In this document: positions 10,107 through 21,434 of the stretch, in pieces | Numbering within the stretch: the first letter of the stretch is position 1 | How the letters are laid out: every line of letters begins with the position of its first letter | Source of the DNA: Thalassia testudinum | Taxonomy: Eukaryota; Streptophyta; Magnoliopsida; Alismatales; Hydrocharitaceae | Direction: 5' to 3' | Assembly: GCA_037157565.1 (NCBI GenBank) | Contig: JAZHRO010000012.1 | Coordinates: forward strand, 54,861,501-54,925,500 | Length of the DNA: 64,000 nucleotides | Position numbers and translations under genes: made by a program | The notes under the pieces: generated by a model | What the model was told of the DNA's origin: nothing | What the model saw: only the letters and a program-made list of their open reading frames with translations | The model's database searches: none

Positions 10107-11701
10107 TGACCGAGTCGATCTTTCGCTTTTAAGTCGTTTGTAGTTTAATGTGGTGGAAAAATCGACTAAGCAATTTTTAACAAGAAATAACCACTCGCAG
10201 AGGAGCGGGTCGTTTCCACAGGGAGACAATAACGTATTAAAATTCGCGCCACTTAAAAATGTTTGTTCGGAGTCAATTTGGACAAGAACCAAGCCAAGAT
10301 TGCCTTTAGATTAAGGTTTAAGCAAGAAATAATGCTGAAATGGCAATTATGAGAAACTACAGGATATTTTCCGCAATGCAGAGTGAATAGAATATGAATA
10401 AAATCTGGCAATGGCAGAAAATGTAAATTTTAATCAACGTTTTACTGTAGCAAAATAGGGGAATTGTTCCCCGTTGTCTTGTGCGACGAGGAGCCGATGG
10501 CTGGGCGCGGGAAGCTCGGAGGAGGTCCCTTGGATCAAGGGCTTCGAATCGGTGGTGGCGGCGAGTCGCGCGGCGGTCGGAGGTGGGCGGTCTGCAGATG
10601 GCTGTGCGTGGGCGCGCAGAGGGTCTGCTGAGGGCGCTGGCGCGCGGAGGCGTGGCTGCGGTGGTCTGCAGGCGCGGGGAAGAGGGCGTGTGTAGTGAGG
10701 CGTGCGCGGGACTGCTGGCGAGAGGGCGTAGGGGGGTGGTTCTGCAGGTGCTGTTGCAGATGGTGGGGCGCGCACTGCAGTCGGTGCGGGAAGGTGCTGC
10801 GGGTGGACTTCAGACGGGTGCGCCGGTGGTTGCGCGTGGAGATGGCGAAGGCTGCAGGCGCAGGGAGGGTGGCGTGAGCGGGCGTGAGGGCTGGAGGTTG
10901 TGCACGCCTTGCATGCGGTTGGAGATGAGCGGGCTGCTGCGGCGTGGGTGGTGGAAGTGAAGTGAGAGGACGGAGATTGCTGCTGGAGTGGGGGTGGACT
11001 TCAGACGTCCGGGAAATTTCCCGGACGTCTTAAGTGACTGAAAGGGTGATTGCACAGTGGCTCGGCGGTGGTGGTTGGTGACGACGGCGAGGGAGATGCA
11101 CGCTGATGTGCTCACGGTAATGCGGGCGAGCTCCGGATGGCGGTGTGGCCTGTCACACCACACGCCCACGGTGGTGGAGACTCGCCGCCACGGTAGAGGC
11201 TGGCAGTGTGGAGTGGAAGAGAGAGGTTCTCTCTGCACAGTGGTGGGTCGGTGGCGGAGGCCTCCTGAGCTCGGCTGCCTCCGTGCTCCTTTTATAGTGT
11301 CTTGAACAATTTTGAAATCAGCCGCCGACCAGATCCACCACATCCGCTCCCCCTTGAATGGCTTCATCACTGCAGCAGCCGGGCGTTGGAGCGGCAGCCA
11401 GCCGTTCTGAAAGAAGACGAATAAAGAAAATATTATTAAAATATTAGGGTTATTTATGTATAGACCCTCAACTTCTATGTTAATAAAAACAATATACCTA
11501 ATTGGTTATCTAATTAGATGAATGCTATTCTAAGCTAATTCTAAATGCACTTAAGATATGAATGCAATGTATGGATTATGTAATTAGATTAAAACTATGA
11601 ATTAATCTATTTACATCCTCATTTATACTAAATAAATGTTAGAATTAACCTAATGTGTAGGCACTTAAATACTTAAATAGCCCACAACTATGGGCTAATC
11701 A
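10107..11701 (-). repeat. 5' LTR of element A
   Basis: This is the partner of 602-2197. In element sense it starts TGATTAGCCC with a terminal hairpin (TAGCCCA/TGGGCTA, 11678-11697). It has a TATAAAAG box at 11289-11296 and the same 28 bp perfect palindrome at 11003-11030. Several differences from the other copy are C-to-T or G-to-A changes at CpG sites. Confidence 0.95.
11289..11296 (-). promoter_or_regulatory. TATA box of the A 5' LTR
   Basis: TATAAAAG in element sense lies about 405 bases after the LTR start, the likely Pol II core promoter for the genomic RNA. The same box is present in the other LTR at 1785-1792. Confidence 0.7.
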
Positions 11702-11706
11702 CATAT

Positions 11707-11892
11707 CAAATGAATGAGAGTCATGGGCTTCATTGACATTTGATCTGGGCTACTGGGATCGGTTAAATGTATCCATGGAGGCATGATTGATTGAATTCTT
11801 ACTCATTTCCTCAAATAAATCGTGTGCACTATCTGCGTCTTTATTGAGGAAATTGCCTCCGCAAGAAGCATCCATGTGATTTCTGAGTTGCT
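11707..11892 (-). pseudogene. gag: H1 gag, middle fragment
   Basis: On the minus strand this reads a gag stretch containing LRNHMDASCGG and ADSAHDLFEEMS, the usual capsid C-terminal region. It is bounded on the left by element A (TSD copy 11702-11706) and on the right by solo LTR G. Removing G and one copy of its TTGCT duplication keeps the codon frame running into the piece at 14133, which supports both boundaries. Confidence 0.85.
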
Positions 11893-12079
11893 TGATAAAC
11901 GCCAGTTTATCATCATTCTTATGCATTAAAACAAACCTAGCTCTTAGGATTTTACTCCGCAAACGGGTTTTTGGGCTGCATTTAGGCATAAATTAGGTTA
12001 GTCATGCGTTGCATTTTTTATTGTGTTTTTAATGTGTTTTTGTGAGTGTTAGGGATAAACAGATTGCCAGATCCCTAGT

Positions 12080-12860
12080 ACCCTAGCACTCAGGAAGGCA
12101 ACTGGTGAAGGAGAAGCTCGCACCAGCTAGAACTCAGCATGATCCAGCTCACCATAGCTGGAATTCAGCTCACCTGAATTAGGGTTAGCTCATCCTAGCT
12201 CCATTCAGCTCATCTCAGCTGAATGGCAGCTCAAGAGAGCTCATCTTAGCTTACCCTAGCTCAGGTCAGCTCAGATCCAGCTCAACTTAGCTGAGTCTAG
12301 CTCATCTTATCTCCCATTAGTCCACATGGAGCTCTAGCTAGCTCAGCTGAGTTGATTGGAGTTCACCCCAGCTCAGGTCCAGCTACATCCAGCTCCACTC
12401 AACTCCAGCCAGCTGAAGATGACTTCATTCTAGCTCAGGAAGCTCAAGTTCAGCTCCCGGGGACTCAGCTTAGCTCAACTTAGTTGAGCTAAGCTATCTT
12501 AGCTGCATCAACAAGCTTGATCCTCTCCGAGAGCACTAGACCCAGCTCACCTCATCTCATTATGGTAGAAGCCAGCTCACTTTAGCTTGGCTTAGCAGCT
12601 AGCAAAGAACTAGCAAGCTAAGCCAGCTAGAGTAGCTCCATGCCAGCCTCTTCAGCAGCTGCCAGCTCCAGTTCAAGCTCCAGACTTCTCCTCCTCAGCT
12701 CCTCTCTTCAAACCTTAGCTCACATTACCTACTCCTCTACTCCATAGCAAGCTAAGCTAGCTTAGCTTAGCTTAGCTAGCATCCAACTCTTGGCCATCCA
12801 CCACCTTCAACTCAACCCTAGCTAGCTCCATCAACTAAGCTCACCAAAGCTGACTATCCT
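12080..12860. repeat. AGCT-dense low-complexity domain
   Basis: About 780 bases are packed with AGCT tetramers inside AGCTCA, AGCTGA, TAGCTT and similar hexamers, without a fixed period. Because AGCT is its own complement, both strands show the same word. It sits in the U3 of solo LTR G. Confidence 0.9.
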
Positions 12861-13240
12861 ACTCCAAGTTAGCGCCACCACCATCACACCCCTTCACCCC
12901 ATCACCATTACCAAAAGCCGCCTATTTTCCCTCCAAAATAACCTTCTAGAACCCTTCCCTTTTGGCACCAACTTTCCCTCCAAAATTCCCTTCATCTCCA
13001 CCATACACCTCTCCTTAAATCCATCTCCATCATCCAGCTAACCCCCCTTCTAGAAGACCCTAGGTTGGTGCCAAAATGGTGGTGTCTCTCCACCACCAAA
13101 AGCCACCAACACCACCATAACCACCCCCTTAACACCCCTTGGGTTGGCACCAATTACCCTTAGCCATAGGAGCCCCAACCACCTCCATCTTCCCATCTTA
13201 GCCCTCCATTTCAAGAGTCACCTTAGCCCCCTTCCTACTC

Positions 13241-13248
13241 TATATAAA
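13241..13248 (+). promoter_or_regulatory. TATA box of solo LTR G
   Basis: TATATAAA preceded by a C-rich stretch is the best core promoter in the unit and gives its orientation. Confidence 0.6.
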
Positions 13249-14127
13249 CCCACCACCTACCACCATTTTAGAGATCCTCCATTAGTGTTTACTTCCACCT
13301 ACATCCACCTATACCTACGGCTAAGATGGAGTAGAGAAGAAGTTTAAAGGGGCACATCACCAGCCCCTTTGGTGCCTTCTTCTCCCCACTCTCTTCAACT
13401 TGGGCCACGCCAAGGAGGAGGAGGTTTCCACTTCAAGGAGGATGGCCAGGCAAAGGAGAAGAACCTAGGGTGGACGTCCACCCTTGGAGGAGAATTAAAG
13501 GTGGTAGCTACCACCTTGGAGGACACCATTTTCAAGGAAGGAGAAGGAGGAGCCCTTTTCAAGCCTAGGAGCCACTAAGCTTGGAGCAAGGAGTTTCCCC
13601 TCTTCACCAACAATTCAGGAAGATTTGTGTTTTATTTTCTTTGTTGCAATTATCTAGTAGTAGAAGCATTCATCTACTAGGGTTTTTTGTAAAACACTCT
13701 CTCTTTTAATCAAAGTTGCCTTCTTTAATCTTTTTTGTTGCATAGTCTTGTAGAATTCTTGTTTAACCTTTTTCACTCCCTCTCCCTAATTACTCTAGGC
13801 ATCCAAGTGCCTAGAGTGAGCTTAGGGAGAGGTTCTACTTGTCACTATAATAGTAGTGTAGTGGATTAGTATAGAGAATTTTCTTGCTATCAACAAATCT
13901 GCCTTGTTCTCGTTATTTCAAAACCAAAAAAATCATATATATAAAACACCAAAAAGAAAGTTGAGTTCCATCTTTAAGCAAGGGATTTTAATTTTGCAAA
14001 CATTTGGCCTCCTTGGACAACCCTAGATACTCCCCTATCTAGGAATATAAATTTAAAAGCGAATCCATTTTTGTGTGTTGCAACGACTTAAAATCCTAAA
14101 TTAACAAACCGTGCAAAAATGCGATCA

Positions 14128-14815
14128 TTGCTCAGTCAACCCATGATAGAAGATCTTCACAAGTTGCCATTTCAGCACCTCGTGGTGTGGGCACCTCCGT
14201 AATAGGTCCTGGAATCACTCCCAGGCCACATGAAACTGCTCCCCCAGCCGCTGGGTAAAGGTAGTGATTGCTCGTCTCAAGGCATTGGTAGATTCGATTT
14301 GGAAGAATTTCTTTAGAAAGGCCGATTTCAACTCATTCCAAGTTACAATTAGTCTTCCTATTGTCCTATACCAATGCGCGGCCTTATCCCCAAGAGAGTG
14401 GGGGAAGAGCCTCATGATCATTTGCTCCTCGTTTACGTTTCATGCCTTGGTGGTCTAGACCAAAGTGGTCAAGTCCTCCAAGTGCTGAAACGGATCTTCG
14501 GAGCCAAGCCCATGATAATGTTTGATCAGGCTTAACACCTGGGGCTTGATTTCTACGTCACCGACTGGAATTTGGATGCCGGGACGTTCCCCGTAATTTG
14601 AAGGATCATAAAAATCCTTCAAGGGCTGAGCACCCTGCATTCTCTGCATTTATTCCAGCTGCCTTTGGAATTCTTCTTATGGATCTCTAGGCAGAGAAGG
14701 CTGTTGGTCAGCCATGGGATCAATTTGACCAAAATCCAATTTGCGCCTCCTAGAATACTCTTGTGGTCCTTCCAATCGGGGATTCAATGACTGTCTTCCA
14801 AGCATAAACTAGGAG
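14128..14815 (-). pseudogene. gag: H1 gag, N-terminal part
   Basis: Read from 14815 leftward it starts with an MLGRQSLNP sequence like the starts of the A and D gags, then KDFYDPSNYGERPGI and LFPHSLGDKAAHWYR, the capsid motif around the conserved Trp. Several in-frame stops separate the pieces, for example upstream of the Met at 14649 and between 14421 and 14455. The gag is cut at 14127 by solo LTR G. Function is lost. Confidence 0.85.
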
Positions 14816-16022
14816 AAGGTCGGAAGGACTGGGGATAGGGACCCTGCAGCACAACAAAACAAGGCTGTCCTTAAGTAGGGTAGCCTAAGGATCTACTAAC
14901 TCTCAAAACCCGCCTTAAGATTGTAAATGATTTACTCTACTTGCGTTTGCTCAATCCAACCAATTAGAAGGACTGGGGAGAAGGTTCTTCCTTCGGCTTT
15001 CGCCTCTGGTTCCTAGTGTACCCCCCAGCCGCGGTCATTTGATGCTACTCCCCTAGCTAGACATCAGAATAATCAGTACAAGTAGGTTAATCAAATACAA
15101 TCTCAGACTAGGTCCTGAAGAGCGAACTAGACCTTAAGGCCAACGTCTACTCAATTTTATTAAGGCCTGGGATTGTGGTGCTTATGGAATGTGATGGACC
15201 CTTAAAATGGGTTGTGCCCTTAATGATTGATTGAAAATTGTGTAAGTGCATGCACAACCAAGGTTTTCAAGCAAGATTATTTGTGATGTGTGGATTTTAA
15301 TGTTCAAATCTTGCTTAAGTAGACTTTAGGGTTTCAAATTAGGTTGATTGAAATCAAGTTTCGAGGCAAACCAGGTTGTTAAACACGGGTGAAGATTGCT
15401 TTCCTTTAAAATTAGAAAGAAAGTGGAGTGCCTGGAATAGACCTAGATTGAAAACCCTAAGGAGGAGCTACTTGATGAGTTGATTTTAAGTAGAGTGGTG
15501 CGGCCCAAACAACTCAAACAACTGGCCACAAATGCACCACTAAGTTAGGCACACAAAGATGGTTAACCTAGAATGATTTCTGCTCTTTTATGTGTTGCTT
15601 TGTGTGTACTGATTCCACATATCAGAACCTGGTTGAGTAGAAACAAATCAATTAGGTTAAGTGCCTTGAATGTGGGTGTACGTTGTGTGCTTGTTGAAAA
15701 TTGTCCCACAAGATTATCTTTTTGTTATTTTTTTATAAATGGGGGTGGAACGAATGTGAGTGAGAATCCAAACAACCAAACTATTCCTAGGATTTATGCA
15801 AACACCTAGGTTAATTGGAATTTGGATTTAATGTGGCAAATGAAATCTATAGAGGGGGGAGAATAGGGAGCACTTATAGTTGTCTTCAACTGCACTTTAC
15901 TCCGGTCTACCACTTGATGATTCCCTGATGGAGGTCTCTGCAAAGCAATAGACATAAGAGAAAGCAAGTTAGAAAATAATAAAGTGTGTGAAATGCGAAA
16001 AGAAGATCGGAAATCGTTGCCT
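14816..16022 (-). other. H1 5' leader
   Basis: This lies between the H1 gag start and its primer site. I see no gene in it; the frame at 15573-15809 has no recognisable features. Confidence 0.6.
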
Positions 16023-16039
16023 CCCTGGCAATGGTGCCA
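16023..16039 (-). promoter_or_regulatory. Primer binding site of H1, CpG-decayed
   Basis: CCCTGGCAATGGTGCCA differs from the intact tRNA-Asp-type site of A at three places, each a C-to-T change in a CpG. A 6 nt spacer separates it from the LTR. Confidence 0.85.
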
Positions 16040-16045
16040 AAATCT

Positions 16046-17730
16046 TGAATCTACGAGCTACTACGCTAACGTATTTGGTTTTGAAAAACCTATCGTTGTA
16101 GTTTGAAAGCGAAGAACTCGTGTTCAACAAATAAAATTTATACCGGAATAGAAATCCCGGGTCGAACTCAGGGAGGCTACATCAATCTACATTCGCAATT
16201 ATATTTTTTTAGAATTTTTACTGAAAAGTGAAGTGATGTAATTACAATTAAGCCATATTAACAATCAGAATAAACGAGAGAGAAAAAACATGCATTCAAT
16301 AATTTGAAATGTTTATACAATAAAACCAGAGAAGAATTACACTAGAAATCAGCTACACTAGAAAGCAGGAAAATTCTACTCTAGAAAGCTGTAAAGAAGA
16401 ATGGGAGAGAGAAGCTATCCTCCTCGATGATCGCTTGGAGGACGAGCCAGACGAGATGCTGCCTGGACGAAGGAGGACAGAGCGGGAAGAAGGAGGTCGA
16501 GGCAGGAGGAACGAGAATGGGGCAGCACGTCATCGTCGTCGTGGAATCCGCTTCCAAAATGAGAGCGAAAATTTGACTTTATCTCGCGAGGAGCATCCTG
16601 GGTGTGGGACAAGCTTCTCTTGAGCTTTGGAGAGGTAGAGGAGAGAAGGAAGGGATGAAGATTTCGTATGGAGGAGGTCTCCTTTTATAGTTGCAAGGAA
16701 TGAGAGCAATTTGGTCTTTTTAATCTCACACATTAAATCAAGGGTCTTTAGTGATGGATAAAACCATCGCTAAAGCCCCATCATGAGCCCCATCAGACGG
16801 TGCATGAAATGTCTGAAAATCGTGAGATCAGACAGCTTAACTCGCCCCTCGCTGCGCCTTCTCATTGCGCACCTAGTGCATGCGATCCCACGTTACGCAC
16901 GAGCGTGTGTAGGCATGTGATCTGGATTGAGTGCACACGGCCGTTGGATCACCATCGAGCGGTCAATCGTGTCCGCACCTCCGTGCCTCAGTGCCTGCTG
17001 CATGCGACTCGAATGCGTGCCCGACGCGGGCGAGCGCTCTATCCATTGCGCTATGCACGCGGATGGGTGAGCAGGCCAATCTCTAGGTGCCCAATCAGGA
17101 CCGTTGATTGAGATCCAATGGACGAGGCAGCTCTTCAATTGATGCTTCAAAGAAAGGGGAGCGTTGGTTAGGATGTACTCTCAGCCATTGGATCTTGATC
17201 AACGGCGAAGATGCATGGATGCTAGCGGCTTTAGAAGTTGAGGGTGGCCGGCCAAGATGGCACCACGTGGCGCCATCTTGGCCGTCCATCTTCTGGATGA
17301 TGTAGATGGTGCCACGGGTGTCGAATTGAGTTGATTTTCGCGCCATTAGGCTGCAATCATTGATCCAAATCCATCCATGCGGTCAAATTTCTCGTTTGAA
17401 GTGCGAATTCACACCATCTTGGCCCTTGATCTTCTAGGGTTCCCCGATCTCTATCTGATGTTACAGATGTCTGATTAGGGCGATCTTGGAGTCGTTGAAC
17501 TCCAATTGTCGCCCTGATCACATCTGTACAGTTGGATCTTCGATCTTAGACCCCGATAATAATTTTCCCTGTCCCTGAACATAAAAGGAGATAATTAGCC
17601 TCCATTTTATTCAAACTAATCTAAATGCAAGATGATGCATGTTATGCAATATTTATAATATGCAATGCAATCCTATGCATAAGAACATGCATAAATAGAC
17701 ATCTTAAGTAGTGTAAACATGTTTACATCA
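16046..17730 (-). repeat. 5' LTR of H1
   Basis: It begins TGAATCTACG next to the primer site and probably ends TACATCA before gag-like sequence of H2 resumes at 17731. The right end is inferred from the return of gag homology and the CA. In element sense the terminus carries the palindrome TGTAAACATGTTTACA, a TATAAAAG box is at 16682-16689, and a strong hairpin (16742-16779) lies 50-100 bases upstream of it. J (62113 onward) is the same family. Confidence 0.8.
16742..16779 (-). other. Hairpin upstream of the H1 LTR TATA box
   Basis: Arms of 16 nt pair around an ATAAAA loop with two G-T-type mismatches. The J LTR has the same hairpin with different paired bases at 62861-62905. Confidence 0.75.
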
Positions 17731-17953
17731 TACTACTCTTGATTTAATATGGATTGTTCCCCCTAGGTCTTCTCAGAGTATGGCCAGGTTGGTTGGTAAG
17801 GATAAAATAATCTCTCAAAGATCATTGATTCTCCACAATTCTATTTTCAGCTTCCTCGGCCATCTCTCTTCTCTCTTGGTTTGCTCTCCTATGGATTCTT
17901 TCAGGTTCTGAATTAAACACAAGTTGTCTCCTCAAAGATCGCCTACCAAACAT
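17731..17953 (-). pseudogene. gag: H2 gag, N-terminal fragment
   Basis: On the minus strand MFGRRSLRRQLVFNSEPERI is followed by a stretch similar to residues 30-60 of the A gag, with an in-frame stop. The start is the ATG at 17951-17953. The gag is cut at 17730 by the LTR of H1, so H1 is inserted in H2. Close similarity to A places H2 in the same subfamily. Confidence 0.85.
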
Positions 17954-19227
17954 ACACAAACAATACAAACACAATTCCAACGGTCTTATATATCTTTAAT
18001 CAATTAAGGCCTTTGAGATTTTAGTCCAGCTGTAGGTGACAATACAAATTGCCCAATCAATTACGTGCCTATTGTCGATCTACGAAATGCCTTAATGAAA
18101 ACCTAATTGGAACTTAGGTGCTCTGCCCTAAAGTTCAAATGGTAAAGTACTCCAAGGATGGAAGATCGAGGGATGCAAGTAGGCCTAAGCCTTCCTTTGA
18201 AGCTATGCTTTCGCAGTGCTTCTTAACTACCCTAAAAAATCTGTGACAGGGTATCCCCCTCCTTGGAGTTACAAAACTTTTGAACTTAAGTTTTAAGCAC
18301 TTTGGTATCTAATGGTAGGAGAGTTCTTTCTAAGTAGGTCAAAACCTAGGACTATCTAATTGCGTGCTTTAGTACACAGTCATGCACATGTGCATTCACC
18401 ATAAAAGTTTGAATTTGAATTTTGAATTGCAGCACAATGTCTTAAATCAACTCCTTGGATTTTATTGTATTCCTCCTTCACTTAAACCTTTTCAGAAATT
18501 CAATGTGACCACTTGTTAGATCATTTCAAGACAAATTATGTGGTCTAGGAATTAAGTCCAAATGCAAATGCGTGATCAAGATATGGATGCAAAGTAAGAG
18601 GATGTGTACCTCACTTCCAGCAATCAGCAATACGAGAATGCACGCAATTCAGAAAATAAATCTAGAGGCTGCTCATACACATCTGAATGGTTCGTCCTAG
18701 GGGCAGGTAGCTCATGTGGCATTTTTTTTTTAACTACTTATGGACAAATATTATCAAGCCACAAAAGAGAAGAAAAACCTAAGTCTAAAGAAATGGGAAT
18801 AGGCTCTTGAAAAATTACCCAACAAGGGCCTAAAACAAGGTCGGGGAATGAACCCCTAAAAATGTACCCCAGAATAAGGGTTTCAAACCAAATGTATGTG
18901 CAAGAAAATAAAGAAAAGTAAAGTTCTAAAACCTAAATTCTATCTATTGAAAAATCGACGGAGATGAAGATGATCACTCCGAATGTCCTCCTCCCAGTTG
19001 GTGACAACAGGGTTCACCAATGTTCATGCTCCTCCTCGTAGATACGAAGCTTGGTCTCTACTCCAATCGGTGGAAACAAGGTCCACCTCAGTGTCCCTGA
19101 AGCTGGTGCATCAACTTGTCTCAGAATACAAGCACCTTGCACCAAATGGATAATCAAATTAAAATATACCTCAACTAAAATGTGAACAAATAAATAAATA
19201 AATGCAAATTTAACAAGCTTGTTTTCT
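17954..19227 (-). other. H2 5' leader
   Basis: This is the leader between the H2 gag start and its primer site, recognisably similar to the leader of A at 8858-10087. No gene is supported. Confidence 0.7.
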
Positions 19228-19244
19228 CCCCGGCATTGGTGCCA
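19228..19244 (-). promoter_or_regulatory. Primer binding site of H2
   Basis: CCCCGGCATTGGTGCCA differs from the tRNA-Asp-type 17-mer of A at three bases, two of them CpG to TpG. A 2 nt spacer precedes the LTR, as in A. Confidence 0.85.
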
Positions 19245-20421
19245 TTTGCTAGGTTGAATATTCAATTTTGAAAATGAATTTTAAGTTGATTTGTCGTTGT
19301 ATTTATAAGTGATTGAAAATCGACTAATCAAAGTATTGAATTGAAATTAACCACTCACAAGAGAGCAAGTCATATCCACAAGGAGGCAATGACCTATTAA
19401 AACTCGCAAAATCAAGAAACTAATGCTCACAAGTTTCCAGCAAAAGAAACTAAATCCAAATCCACCTTTAGATCAAGAAACCAATAAAAGATCATGCTGA
19501 AATAATATTTATGAGAAATAAAAGGGTTGTTCTCATAAATGTGCCACAATAAATTATTAATAACTTAAAAGTCCTCTCCCCCTCGAAGAATGGTGGCCAA
19601 AGATAACTAGGTTTTATTATAGCGTTGTAGTATAGCCAGTTATTGCCATCATTTCAAATATATAATTTTTTACTCGGAAAATAAAAGAGTTCCCGAGGTC
19701 GAACTCAGGGAGCAAGTTGTATTCTAGGGGTACAAATTCTTATTACAAAAATAAAGAGAGACAGAGAGGGAGAGAGATGAAAATTTGGCTTCTTCTTCTC
19801 TTCTTTCTTCCTCTTTATTTTCTCTTCTCTTTGGCTTTTGGTTTCTTCTTCTTTGTTTATCTCCTTGTGGTCTTCTTCTTCTGCCTTCTATTCTTCAGAT
19901 CTTCTTCTCGTGCTCTTCTGCTTTTGCTGTCAGGACGTCGTCTCTCCTTCTTTCTTCTTTTTCTTTCTGTCTTCTTTATCTGCAGCAGTGGTGATGTTCT
20001 TCTTCTTTCTTTTCTGCCTTCAGAGCGTCGTCTGATTTTCCACTCAGACGACTTAAGTCACCGCTGCTACAGTGCCACTCGGTGCTCCTTCCTTCAGTCT
20101 TCTTCTTCTTCTCTTCACAGCCCTTCCGCAGTCCCTTCACCTGTGCCTGCACACTCAAAGTTCCAATCAGAGACGGCAAAACCTACTCTACCCTCCCCCC
20201 CCCGCGTTTCTCTCTCACAGAAGCCGCTCTTAGGAAAGCTCTCCCAGAGCTGCCGGGTAGTCGGGTACGGGTCGTGCCCGGTGCGTGGTGGGCGAGGAGT
20301 GCCAGACAAGTCGGGTCGGGTCGGCCGGATCCGCGTGATGAGCTCGCGGATGGGCCCGGTGAGACGGTGTGAGAGGGACCTCACCCCGTGTGCTGAGGTG
20401 ATAGGCCTCCAGTACTTTTTC

Positions 20422-20464
20422 AATTTGTATCGCTACGCCGCTCCAGAGCCTTCCGAGGTGGGAC
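20422..20464 (-). promoter_or_regulatory. USE-like box plus TATA-like box in LTR B
   Basis: In element sense GTCCCACCTCG (20454-20464) is followed after exactly 24 nt by TACAAATT (20422-20429). The plant U-snRNA upstream sequence element is RTCCCACATCG. The same pair and spacing occur in D (both LTRs), E and F. Confidence 0.65.
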
Positions 20465-21434
20465 TAAATGTCCCACCCCAATTTGGTGCCTGCGCGGAGT
20501 AACCAGCTGGTAATTGCGGCTTTACGCGAGGCCCTCGCCCCTGCTGCGAACCTGGGATTCTTCGCGAAGACACCCCACGCAACCTGGGAGCCTGATCTGG
20601 GCATAGCGAGGCTGCAGCTGCAGGCGGAGGCAGCTCCTTCTGCACAGCAATGGCGGCGGAGGATGGGTGACCTGTTCACACAAAACGGCCTCTCGGCCTA
20701 ATCAGAAGGTGCCGGGAGCTTCGCCAGAGTGCGGCGAAGCTCGTGCGGGTGGTGGCGAGGCGTGGGGTGGCGTGCAAGGGCTGCCCTAGGTCGGACTGTG
20801 GGTCGGTAAGTGGGTGTCTTCGGTGGATTTGCAGAGGTCGGGTGGCAGGAATTGGAAGGGCGGAAAGGGATCAGGGTGAGGAGGCGGAGATTATGTGCAG
20901 GTCGGCGAGCCGTGTGGGGTGCTGGAGTGATGGGAGCGGGTCGTCGGAGTGTGGCCGAAGGTGGAGAAGGTGAGGGCAATTGGTCGGAATCGAGGGCGAC
21001 AGTAAGGGTTTAAAGTGAGGAAAAGGAAGAGGGGAGAAAGGTGAGAAGTTATACCTACTTAGCAGGATAAGGAGGGGCCGGAACAGGCGACAGTCGTATC
21101 GACTGTCGCCGGAGAAGAAGTTGCCCAGAGGAAGGAGCGACGGCGAGGAGAGGGCTGGAGAGGCGCGCGCTGGGTGCGGCGCAGCGTGGGAAGAGCAGGG
21201 GAAGGCAGCCCTGCTGCTGGTAGTGCGACAGAACGACGAGGAGGAGGGAAAAACCGCCGGAGCTGGAGGGCTTCCTGTCGGAGTGGGAAGAGAGTGAAAA
21301 GAGGGTGTTTCTCCGTCAGGACCGAGCTGCCAAGAACGGTGGAGCGACGGGAGTATTTATAGGGGAGGAATCAGAGAGGAGGGCGGAGGGAGACGACGTG
21401 TCTCCCTCGCCGGAGGACGCCGGAGGAAGGAGAC

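Larger units (their letters stand above)
602..11701 (-). mobile_element. Element A: nearly intact Athila-like Ty3/gypsy retrotransposon
   Basis: This 11.1 kb element has two LTRs of about 1595 bp, TG/CA ends, a 5 bp duplication (CATAT), a tRNA-Asp-type primer site, gag, pol (protease, reverse transcriptase, RNase H, integrase) and a polypurine tract, all in minus sense. By eye the LTRs differ at about 20 positions, so insertion was recent compared with D, whose LTRs differ far more. It interrupts the gag of H1. Inactivating lesions are few: a gag stop at 7823-7825, a one-base frameshift near 7555-7565 and a pol stop at 4191-4193. No env-like frame exists between pol and the 3' LTR. The Athila assignment rests on the primer site and the absence of an additional RNase H; it was not tested by phylogeny. 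Confidence 0.95.
11893..14127 (+). mobile_element. Solo LTR G with AGCT-dense U3
   Basis: This 2235 bp unit begins TGATAAACGCC, ends GCGATCA and is flanked by TTGCT at 11888-11892 and 14128-14132. It has no primer site, gag or pol, so it is best read as a solo LTR left by LTR-LTR recombination. A TATATAAA box at 13241-13248 sets plus orientation. The first bases form a hairpin (GATAAAC/GTTTATC). The U3 is unusually rich in AGCT. Short frames at 13144 and 13369 are not convincing genes. A diverged inverted relative lies at 49022-49840. Confidence 0.85.

Noticed and set aside
12080..12860. CRISPR-like or satellite array suggested by repeated AGCT words
   Set aside because: There is no constant repeat unit, spacer or period. 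It is low-complexity LTR sequence in a plant genome.
19717..20502. 261-codon plus-strand frame with several apparent membrane segments
   Set aside because: It lies inside the 3' LTR of B and is the CT-rich complement of a GAA-rich tract. The F/L/S runs are a composition effect, and the equivalent part of the other LTR is missing.
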